From an uncultured Rothia sp. (GTDB lineage: Bacteria; Actinomycetota; Actinomycetes; Actinomycetales; Micrococcaceae), in the NCBI GenBank assembly GCA_937935205.1, contig CALGXU010000466.1, positions 1-10,951 on the forward strand: 10,951 nucleotides of DNA. The letters run 5' to 3'. Positions 6,326-10,951 of the stretch are shown here, piece by piece. Position 1 is the first letter of the stretch. Each line of letters starts with the position of its first letter. A program made the position numbers and the translations under genes. Under the pieces are notes generated by a model. It did not search any database. It was not told where the DNA came from and saw only the letters and a list, made by a program, of their open reading frames with translations.

Positions 6326-6985
6326 ATGCGTATTTTCCTGATTATTATCTGGGGCATTATGGCCTTCATCTCGGTAACCGGGACGCTCTACATCATTATC
6401 AACTATGAGATTCAGCGCTGGAAGGATATAGAGCGTCGCCGCCAAGGCGCGTACATCCGACGAGTTAATCAGGCCGAGGCTCTTCTAACAATATTTACTC
6501 CTGGATTTCCGTGCCTTTTTCTTTACCTGCATCTTGTTGACGAGGGTTCTGCGGGTATCTTCTATGAATCGATTGCACTACTTGGGTCAATCGGGCTTAT
6601 GATGTATGCCTGGTACGTACACATTGCCTATGTGAAGATCTCCCCTGAAGGTATTGAGCAGCGTATGTGGTCGGCACGCACGACCGTCTATCCCTTCAAT
6701 GCTATTGACGGCATTGAATACTATGAGGCAACCTCTACGGACGACCAGGATCTTGTGTCTTTCTACAGTAAATCCGGAAAACTAATTGCCGCCTTCTGCC
6801 CGATTATTCACAAGAATTATCGTCTGATGGCGATTGTGCGGTTCAGGATTGATAATGACCGCTGGCCTGATATGAATAATCCGGGTGATATTGCTCGGGT
6901 GGATGCTCTAGATAGTGGCCCTGATACAGTCCCGTATTTCAGGGAAAAGGAGAAAGTCACTGGCCTCGCCGACGTCGACATGTAG
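6326..6985 (+). CDS. Three-helix membrane protein with PH-like domain, paralogue 2
   Basis: A 219-residue protein with helix 1 at about 3-25, a basic loop RRRQGAYIRRVNQAEAL (37-53), helix 2 at about 54-71 and helix 3 at about 78-100. The PH-like region (about 102-175) has VKISPEGIEQ, VYPFNAIDGIEYY and FYSKSGKLIAAF. It is followed by DRWPDMNNP (178-186) and the terminal VTGLADVDM. It aligns without gaps to the protein at 9351. The start has GGAGGT at 6309-6314, eleven bases upstream, inside the end of the preceding gene. Together with the multi-helix gene it ends at a strong hairpin (6996-7043). The beta pattern resembles bacterial PH (bPH-type) domains, some of which are tied to resistance to membrane-active bacteriocins; that link is an analogy only. 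Confidence 0.88.
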   Translation: MRIFLIIIWGIMAFISVTGTLYIIINYEIQRWKDIERRRQGAYIRRVNQAEALLTIFTPGFPCLFLYLHLVDEGSAGIFYESIALLGSIGLMMYAWYVHIAYVKISPEGIEQRMWSARTTVYPFNAIDGIEYYEATSTDDQDLVSFYSKSGKLIAAFCPIIHKNYRLMAIVRFRIDNDRWPDMNNPGDIARVDALDSGPDTVPYFREKEKVTGLADVDM

Positions 6986-7004
6986 CACCGTATAGAGAAA
7001 GCCC
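6986..7004 (+). repeat. 19-base 3' block shared with 10790-10808, copy A
   Basis: CACCGTATAGAGAAAGCCC directly follows the stop codon and recurs exactly after the stop of the paralogue at 10100. It leads into the terminator stem in both places. Confidence 0.85.
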
Positions 7005-7043
7005 TTGGGCATGAGAGATTGCCTCTCAGCCCAGGGGCTTTCT
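6996..7043 (+). terminator. Terminator of the 4854-6985 unit
   Basis: The left arm 6996-7017 (starting AGAAAGCCC) pairs with 7023-7043 over about 21 bp, with one wobble and one bulged A. The T-run is short (CTTTCT) and lies within the stem base, a form that can act on both strands. Confidence 0.85.
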
Positions 7044-7100
7044 GCATGCCAGCGGCTACTCACCTGAGCACCGTCACCACCCGCCGGTGAATGGTCGCCC

Positions 7101-7131
7101 AGTCTTCACCCGAGCCTTGCACCGAGTTAAC
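7101..7131 (+). repeat. 31-base upstream repeat, copy B
   Basis: It matches 4626-4656 with three differences in 31 bases. It is followed here by TTTTTAG, which differs from copy A. Confidence 0.8.
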
Positions 7132-7179
7132 TTTTTAGCCACCTAACCCATAGACCATCAAAGTACTCGACAATTCAAC

Positions 7180-7206
7180 TTGTCAGAGCTTTCAAGCACA
7201 TAGAGT
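7180..7206 (+). promoter_or_regulatory. Promoter candidate for the DUF4190-like gene
   Basis: TTGTCA (7180-7185) matches the -35 consensus at five of six positions, and TAGAGT (7201-7206) is a fair -10. The 15-base spacing is shorter than usual. Initiation near 7213 would put the hairpin and the ATTCACCAACCAC box in the mRNA leader. Confidence 0.45.
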
Positions 7207-7222
7207 ATCCTTGGGAAAGGTA

Positions 7223-7264
7223 CGCCACCTGTCGGTGGTGCGCTTCCGGATATTCACCAACCAC
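7223..7264 (+). promoter_or_regulatory. Hairpin plus ATTCACCAACCAC leader box, copy 2
   Basis: A seven-bp hairpin (CGCCACC-TGTC-GGTGGTG, 7223-7240) precedes the 13-mer at 7252-7264. The ATG at 7284 lies 19 bases further on, with GAGGA at 7275-7279. Confidence 0.7.
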
Positions 7265-7283
7265 ATACGAAATGAGGACTTTC

Positions 7284-7757
7284 ATGTCTGAAAACACCCC
7301 GCAGCCGGCCGCACCGCAGCAGCCGCAGTTCACCCAGCAGGCACCCGCCGCACAGCCCGCACACGGCGCACCCGTCGAGGCACCGAAAAAGAAAAAGTGG
7401 GCGGCAGTAACCGCACTGGTTCTGGGTATTATCTCCGCCCTGACCGGCATCTTTGTTATTGGTTCGTTCCTGACCATCCCGACCATTGTTTTCGCGGTGA
7501 TTGCCCTGATCATGGTCAAGAACGGCACCGGCAAGGGTAAGGGCATGGCTATTACTGCTCTTGCACTAGTTCTGGTGGCGTATATTGCGACCTTTGCTTT
7601 CTTCCAGATTCGTGCCGCGAACCTCGAAAAGTCTAACCGAGAGGCCCGTGAGGTTATCCAGAAGTGCGAGAACCACGAGCCCGGCTACTCCATCACCGAA
7701 AAGGACGGCAAGCGTTACTGCAACGCTGGCGGCTGGGTCTACGAGATGGACAAGTAA
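7284..7757 (+). CDS. DUF4190-like small membrane protein with Pro/Gln/Ala-rich N-terminus
   Basis: A 157-residue protein. Residues 1-33 are a disordered Pro/Gln/Ala segment, and a KKKK cluster precedes three membrane helices (about 39-59, 60-79 and 88-108). The layout and the phrases ALVLGIISALTGIF and GKGKGMAITALALVLVAY match the DUF4190 type common in actinobacteria, whose function is unknown. The C-terminal 48 residues lie beyond the last helix and carry Cys128 and Cys146, a likely disulphide, ending GGWVYEMDK. The start at 7284 (MSENTPQ) is preferred over the in-frame ATG at 7272 because GAGGA lies five bases before it. It is probably a single-gene transcript with its own promoter and leader. 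No obvious terminator follows, so read-through into the 7925 unit is possible. Confidence 0.88.
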   Translation: MSENTPQPAAPQQPQFTQQAPAAQPAHGAPVEAPKKKKWAAVTALVLGIISALTGIFVIGSFLTIPTIVFAVIALIMVKNGTGKGKGMAITALALVLVAYIATFAFFQIRAANLEKSNREAREVIQKCENHEPGYSITEKDGKRYCNAGGWVYEMDK

Positions 7758-7898
7758 ACCGGTTTATTTGGTTCCGTGATTAGCCGTCGCTAATGGAGGG
7801 GCGTTCGTTCATGCGGCAGTCGCCGTGCCTGCGGGCGCCCCTCAACCGTATCTTCTGGAGGCGCCGCCTCCACCCTGCGCAATGGCTGCGCGGCCTCT
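7758..7898 (+). other. Structured intergenic leader with four successive hairpins
   Basis: The hairpins are ATTAGC-CGTC-GCTAAT (7779-7794), GAGGGGCG (7796-7803) with CGCCCCTC (7836-7843) around a 32-base loop, the near-perfect palindrome TGGAGGCGCCGCCTCCA (7856-7872), and GCGCA-ATGGC-TGCGC (7877-7891). None is followed by a T-run. An open frame crosses the region from 7793 but has no ribosome binding site and is set aside. Confidence 0.55.
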
Positions 7899-7911
7899 AT
7901 TCACCAACCAC
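7877..7911 (+). promoter_or_regulatory. Hairpin plus ATTCACCAACCAC leader box, copy 3
   Basis: The hairpin GCGCA-ATGGC-TGCGC (7877-7891) lies seven bases before the 13-mer at 7899-7911. The ATG at 7925 is 13 bases on, with AGGA at 7915-7918. Confidence 0.7.
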
Positions 7912-7924
7912 ACTAGGACATTTC

Positions 7925-8626
7925 ATGCTCAGAAAATTTCTTGCCGAAACCGTCACCAACGGCTCCATAGGACTCAACCGCCCCAAAGGCTATATTCCTC
8001 TGGGTCAGCGGCAGAAAAAGCCACTGCTAGCTGTTGTTTGCCTGGATTTTTTCACGCTTTTTGTGTGTTTTTTGGTGCCCCTCTGGATTTCAGAAACGCT
8101 TGAAGATTTCATATTTTTCCTCATCTTTGGAAGTATCGTAGGGTCCTGTTTTTGGCTTATGTCCATCCATGTTCACTCTTTCTACATCCAGCAGAATGAG
8201 ACCTCCGTGAAATGGCGGAACTGGCGATTCAAGACCCGCGAGTTCGACTACAGCAGCATCACCAAAATACACATGCAGGTCAACGGCAAGGGCGGACACC
8301 TACTCATCAGCAGTAGCCAGATGGGCCGCTACCGTCTGGGTTTCAGCCCAGTCTTCTTTGACGCAACCTACATCTACCACATGATCCTCTTCCGCGAACG
8401 CTACGGCGTTTGGCTACCCAAGTACATCCCCGAACTCTTCGTAGAGTTCGGTGATTACGAGGACATGGACGCTCTCATCAAGGTCATCTGCTACGCCCGC
8501 ACGTATGAGATTGGTTCACCCGAGGCTGGGGAGTACCGGCAGATCCCGGAACACCTGCAGCGCATCCTTGATGCGCACTCCACTACCATCACCGACTCCA
8601 ACCCGACCGAAGGAGCGAATAGCTAA
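7925..8626 (+). CDS. Two-helix membrane protein with PH-like domain, diverged relative
   Basis: A 233-residue protein with two hydrophobic helices (about 33-54 and 60-82). A beta-rich region follows (about 85-155): FYIQQNETSVKWRNW, then FDYSSITKIHMQV and LLISSSQMGRYRL. This is the same order of strands as in the five paralogues (a strand, a W-containing strand, then an aromatic-x-x-I-T/D-x-I strand) but without the RWPD or GLADVDM motifs. The C-terminal part (about 165-233) is acidic and unrecognised. The start at 7925 is chosen over the upstream in-frame ATG at 7793 because AGGA lies six bases before it and the leader box is placed as in other genes. Paralogue 3 begins one base after its stop, so the two are almost certainly co-translated and may act as a pair. 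Confidence 0.82.
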   Translation: MLRKFLAETVTNGSIGLNRPKGYIPLGQRQKKPLLAVVCLDFFTLFVCFLVPLWISETLEDFIFFLIFGSIVGSCFWLMSIHVHSFYIQQNETSVKWRNWRFKTREFDYSSITKIHMQVNGKGGHLLISSSQMGRYRLGFSPVFFDATYIYHMILFRERYGVWLPKYIPELFVEFGDYEDMDALIKVICYARTYEIGSPEAGEYRQIPEHLQRILDAHSTTITDSNPTEGANS

Positions 8627-8627
8627 A

Positions 8628-9287
8628 ATGATGTCTCAAGAATCTGCTATTACCTTTTGGGGCGTATGCTCCATCATCACAACTATTTTCACGATTCTCA
8701 CCCTTGCCGCTTACATCATCAATCGACGCCGTGACGAGAAGAAAAAGCGTGAAGGTATCTACATTAGTCGTCTGCAAGCGCTACTGGCGTACATTATTGT
8801 CTTTATCCCGGGCTTCCCGCTTGTATGCTATTCCCTGTCATTAGAAAGGGCAGAGACGAGCGCTTTCATGGACGTTGCATGCATGCTCATGGCTGCTTTC
8901 CTCTTGTTCTACCTGTGGCATGTCAACGCCACGTACATGAAGATTTCTTCTGAGGGTATTAATATGCACACCCCCGTTCTCGGGTCGAGGATCTGCCCCA
9001 TCGGCTCGATTGATAGCGTTATTTATAGTGAGTCGAAAGATGAAGATACCGCTAGCAGGATGTGGTTCCTCACTAAGTCGCGTGCACGTATTAACCCGTT
9101 GAGCGAAAATTATGATGAGTACTATCTCTTGGTTATTACTCGGTTCAGGATTGAGTATGGCCGCTGGCCTGATCTGGATAATCCGGCTGACGTGGATAAG
9201 GTGAACCAGCTGGATAACCGCGATGAAGTCATTTCGTACTTTAAGCGCCAAAAAGAGATTTCGGGTCTTGCCGACGTTGACATGTAG
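8628..9287 (+). CDS. Three-helix membrane protein with PH-like domain, paralogue 3
   Basis: A 219-residue paralogue: helix 1 (about 10-31), a basic loop with KKKREGIYISR (38-48), helices 2 and 3 (about 52-70 and 79-98), then MKISSEGINM, CPIGSIDSVIY, FLTKSRARI, FRIEYGRWPDLDNP and the terminal ISGLADVDM. It is the most diverged of the plus-strand copies in the middle of the PH-like part, but keeps the ends. AAGGAG (8610-8615) lies 12 bases before the ATG at 8628. The frame is open back to 8451, but that stretch overlaps the upstream gene and has no site for initiation. Coupling to the 7925 gene is indicated by the one-base gap. Confidence 0.86.
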   Translation: MMSQESAITFWGVCSIITTIFTILTLAAYIINRRRDEKKKREGIYISRLQALLAYIIVFIPGFPLVCYSLSLERAETSAFMDVACMLMAAFLLFYLWHVNATYMKISSEGINMHTPVLGSRICPIGSIDSVIYSESKDEDTASRMWFLTKSRARINPLSENYDEYYLLVITRFRIEYGRWPDLDNPADVDKVNQLDNRDEVISYFKRQKEISGLADVDM

Positions 9288-9332
9288 CCCCGTCACCGGG
9301 GTATAACCCCTTCCCACCTATTCACCAACCAC
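9288..9332 (+). promoter_or_regulatory. Hairpin plus ATTCACCAACCAC leader box, copy 4
   Basis: CCCCG-TCAC-CGGGG (9288-9301) begins at the base after the previous stop codon. The 13-mer follows at 9320-9332, and the ATG at 9351 is 18 bases further on. Only a weak GAGAA serves as a ribosome binding site. Confidence 0.65.
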
Positions 9333-9350
9333 GCGAAACGAGAACCCACC

Positions 9351-10010
9351 ATGCGCACTTTCCTCATTATTTTTTGGGGTGCCGTCGCTCTGTTCACAAC
9401 AGTTGCGACGTTTTATGTCATCATCAATTACGAGGTGCAGCGTTGGAAAGATAAGAAGCGGCGGCGTGAGGGTATTTATATTCGACGAGTTAATCAGGCT
9501 GAAGCTCTCATTATGATATTTACCCCCGCCTTCCCCTGTCTTTCGTTTGTAGCCCATATATACAGCCCTGATTCAATAAATACAGGGACTGAAATATTGG
9601 TCTTTTTGCTATCGGCTATGTTCATTGCCTTTTTGCGTTATGTGCATGTCGCTTATGTGAAGCTTTCTCCTGAAGGTATTGAGCAGAGTGTCTGGTCAGC
9701 TAACCCAACGGTCTACCCGATAGGTGCGATTGATAGCGTTATCTATTACGAGACTGTGGATGTTGAAGATCAGGATATGGTGGGTTTTTATACGAAGTCG
9801 GGTAAGCAGATTGCTGCTTTTGGTCCGACGACTCATAACAATTACCGGATTTTGGCGATTGTGCGTTTTAGGATTGAGAATGAGCGTTGGCCTGATATGG
9901 ATAATCCGGATGATGTGGCGCAGGTGGACGCGCTTGATAAGAGGGGTATGACAATTTCTTATTTCAGGGATCTGGAGAAGGTTACTGGCCTTGCCGACGT
10001 TGACATGTAG
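9351..10010 (+). CDS. Three-helix membrane protein with PH-like domain, paralogue 4
   Basis: A 219-residue protein that aligns end to end without gaps to paralogue 2 at 6326. Shared stretches include RRVNQAEAL, AYVKLSPEGIEQ (one change), VRFRIENERWPDMDNP and VTGLADVDM. The DNA is also alike in places, for example CGACGAGTTAATCAGGC in both genes, so these are the most recent duplicates of the set. The divergence is concentrated in helices 2-3 and the loop between them (about 64-95), the part expected to face the membrane or the outside. Expression depends on a leader with the 13-mer box, 63 bases after the previous gene, probably within the same transcript. Confidence 0.88.
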   Translation: MRTFLIIFWGAVALFTTVATFYVIINYEVQRWKDKKRRREGIYIRRVNQAEALIMIFTPAFPCLSFVAHIYSPDSINTGTEILVFLLSAMFIAFLRYVHVAYVKLSPEGIEQSVWSANPTVYPIGAIDSVIYYETVDVEDQDMVGFYTKSGKQIAAFGPTTHNNYRILAIVRFRIENERWPDMDNPDDVAQVDALDKRGMTISYFRDLEKVTGLADVDM

Positions 10011-10069
10011 CCCGCTCAATAAGCGTCAGCTACTCCCTACATCCGAAGAGCCACAACCGGCGCAAACAC

Positions 10070-10088
10070 CACCAACACCGCGAAAGAG
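10070..10088 (+). promoter_or_regulatory. Degenerate leader box before paralogue 5
   Basis: CACCAACACCGCGAAAGAG resembles the CACCAACCACGCGAAACGAG stretch of copy 4 but lacks the ATT start and has a shifted C. No hairpin is evident directly upstream. It overlaps the AG-rich ribosome binding site GAGGGG at 10086-10091. Confidence 0.35.
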
Positions 10089-10099
10089 GGGCACGCATC

Positions 10100-10789
10100 A
10101 TGCACACCTTTTTCCTTCTGCTCTGGGGCACCTGCACCCTCGCGTCAATCATCGGCGCCATCACTATCATCGTTCTGCACGATAGGCACCTGCGCCAGGA
10201 CATGAAGCTACGCGACGAAGGCATCTACATTACACGTGTGCCTCGCCGTGAAGCCCTCATAAGCCTTCTCATACCCCTATTCCCGGCAGGTTTCTTCGCG
10301 TTCTACCTCTACACGCAGGCAGAGCTCGGTATCCTCTTGAACATTCTGATGTTTATCCTGCTACTCGTCCTTCTCTACCACCTCCTGCACGTTCACCTGG
10401 TGTACACAAAAATCACGCCCGACACTGTGGAGCAGAAGCTCTCACCGTTCGCTACCGTGACCCCCTACCCGATTAGGGCTATCGACCAGGTTTTCTACTT
10501 CCAAGGTACGGCGGAGGCGGATGACTGGGATGGGGAGGTGACCGACAGTGCCACCTTCTACACCAAGAAGGGTAAAGAAATCGCCAAGCTTGACCCCGTC
10601 GGCAAGAACCACCGTCTGCTGGCAATCGTACGGTTCAGGCTCGAGTTCGACCGGTGGCCCGATATGCGGAACCCGCAAGATCTGGCGTGGGTTGATACGT
10701 GGGACAACCTTGAGTGGACCCGGCCCCTGTTCAGGAAGCTGTATAGAAGGCGCAACAAAATCACCGGTCTAGCGGATATCAAGATGTAA
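10100..10789 (+). CDS. Three-helix membrane protein with PH-like domain, paralogue 5
   Basis: A 229-residue member with the family order: helix 1 (about 3-26), loop LRDEGIYITRVPRREAL, two helices (about 54-73 and 76-97), YTKITPDTVEQ, PYPIRAIDQVFYF, FYTKKGKEIAKL, RFRLEFDRWPDMRNP and the terminal ITGLADIKM. It is longer because of an acidic insert (EADDWDGEV, about 138-150) and a basic stretch (KLYRRRNK) before the end; the last motif has Lys in place of Asp. It is richer in GC than paralogues 2-4, suggesting an older or separately acquired copy. GAGGGG (10086-10091) lies eight bases before the ATG. It is the last gene of the unit, closed by the hairpin at 10802-10846. Confidence 0.87.
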   Translation: MHTFFLLLWGTCTLASIIGAITIIVLHDRHLRQDMKLRDEGIYITRVPRREALISLLIPLFPAGFFAFYLYTQAELGILLNILMFILLLVLLYHLLHVHLVYTKITPDTVEQKLSPFATVTPYPIRAIDQVFYFQGTAEADDWDGEVTDSATFYTKKGKEIAKLDPVGKNHRLLAIVRFRLEFDRWPDMRNPQDLAWVDTWDNLEWTRPLFRKLYRRRNKITGLADIKM

Positions 10790-10808
10790 CACCGTATAGA
10801 GAAAGCCC
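10790..10808 (+). repeat. 19-base 3' block shared with 6986-7004, copy B
   Basis: An exact copy of CACCGTATAGAGAAAGCCC starting at the base after the stop codon, as in copy A. Confidence 0.85.
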
Positions 10809-10846
10809 CCGCGGCCGAGAGTCATCCTCTCAGCCGCGGGGGCTTT
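10802..10846 (+). terminator. Terminator of the island's last unit, probably bidirectional
   Basis: AAAGCCCCCGCGGCCGAGAG (10802-10821) pairs with 10827-10846 at 19 of 20 positions around TCATC. The base of the stem is AAAG/CTTT with no long T-run. It lies between convergent genes and shares its AGAAAGCCC base and GAGAG/CTCTC tip with the hairpin at 6996-7043. Confidence 0.88.
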
Positions 10847-10877
10847 GTCGTATCAGCGTGTCCTCACGCGGCGGGCG

Positions 10878-10951
10878 CTAGGAGGCGCGGCGGCGGGAAC
10901 GCAGCACCATCACAGTGCCGGCACCGAGCACCAGTGCGCCACCCACAGCCA
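10878..10951 (-). CDS. C-terminus of a surface protein, membrane anchor and Arg tail (5' partial)
   Basis: Only the last 23 codons are inside the window, ending at TAG on the minus strand (10878-10880). They encode a hydrophobic helix AVGGALVLGAGTVMVL followed by RSRRRAS. A helix plus a short Arg-rich tail at the very C-terminus is the hallmark of sortase-anchored wall proteins, in which an LPXTG-type motif sits just before the helix; that motif would be beyond the window edge, so the sortase reading is unproven. A simple C-terminal membrane anchor is the alternative. Confidence 0.65.
   Translation of the reverse strand, partial: AVGGALVLGAGTVMVLRSRRRAS

Larger units (their letters stand above)
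7044..7222. other. Promoter-bearing intergenic region before the DUF4190-like gene
   Basis: There is no gene here. The region contains a tiny hairpin (CACC-CGCC-GGTG, 7078-7089), the 31-base repeat copy B and a promoter candidate. The leader hairpin and box that follow are listed separately. Confidence 0.6.

Noticed and set aside
7793..7924. N-terminal extension of the 7925 gene
   Set aside because: It reads through hairpins and the 13-mer leader box, and no ribosome binding site precedes 7793. The ATG at 7925 has AGGA at the right distance.
8451..8627. 59-codon N-terminal extension of paralogue 3
   Set aside because: It overlaps the upstream gene in another frame. All paralogues start directly at helix 1, and starting at 8628 gives 219 residues like two sister copies.
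1..10951. CRISPR array, tRNA, rRNA, insertion sequence or phage genes
   Set aside because: No regularly spaced repeats, no cloverleaf ending in CCA, no transposase or integrase motifs were seen. The 13-mer boxes are far apart and placed before starts, not in an array.

Overview
The window looks like a chromosomal segment of a high-GC Gram-positive bacterium of the Micrococcaceae, most likely Rothia. The reasons are an M13 metallopeptidase close in length and motifs to mycobacterial Zmp1, twin-arginine-type and lipoprotein signals with Ala-rich hydrophobic cores, a DUF6318-like lipoprotein, and the GC-rich codon usage of the core gene. The genus is an inference from remembered protein families, not from a search.

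Layout. Positions 1-129 hold the C-terminal end of a membrane protein, closed by a strong terminator (183-222). An M13 zinc metallopeptidase (382-2364, +) follows with its own terminator (2405-2448). Two short exported-protein genes then lie on the minus strand: a Ser/Ala-rich lipoprotein (2484-3230) and a 79-residue Tat-type secreted peptide very rich in tyrosine (3358-3597). Positions 3824-10789 form an accessory island of small membrane proteins, described below. The window ends in the 3' end of a minus-strand gene (10878-10951) whose product finishes in a membrane helix and an Arg-rich tail, as in sortase-anchored surface proteins.

The island holds five paralogues of about 220 residues (3824-4486 on minus; 6326-6985, 8628-9287, 9351-10010 and 10100-10789 on plus). 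Each appears to have three membrane helices, then a PH-like beta domain, an RWPD motif, and a nearly invariant C-terminal motif GLA(D/E)(V/I)(D/K)M. Interspersed are a Lys-rich single-helix protein (4854-5384), an eight-helix membrane protein (5412-6320), a DUF4190-like protein (7284-7757) and a diverged two-helix PH-like protein (7925-8626). Likely transcription units are 4753/4854-6985, ended by the hairpin at 6996-7043, and 7925-10789, ended by the hairpin at 10802-10846. The 7284 gene has its own promoter region.

The most unusual signal is non-coding. The exact 13-mer ATTCACCAACCAC lies 13-20 bases before the start codons at 4753, 7284, 7925 and 9351, each time with a small hairpin of unrelated sequence just upstream. 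A weaker version precedes the gene at 10100. Two of these leaders also share a 31-base upstream segment, and two of the paralogues share the same 3' terminator block. The island therefore seems to have grown by repeated duplication of cassettes consisting of leader, gene and terminator. What the proteins do cannot be read from the sequence. A role at the cell envelope, possibly protection against membrane-active peptides, is a hypothesis only.
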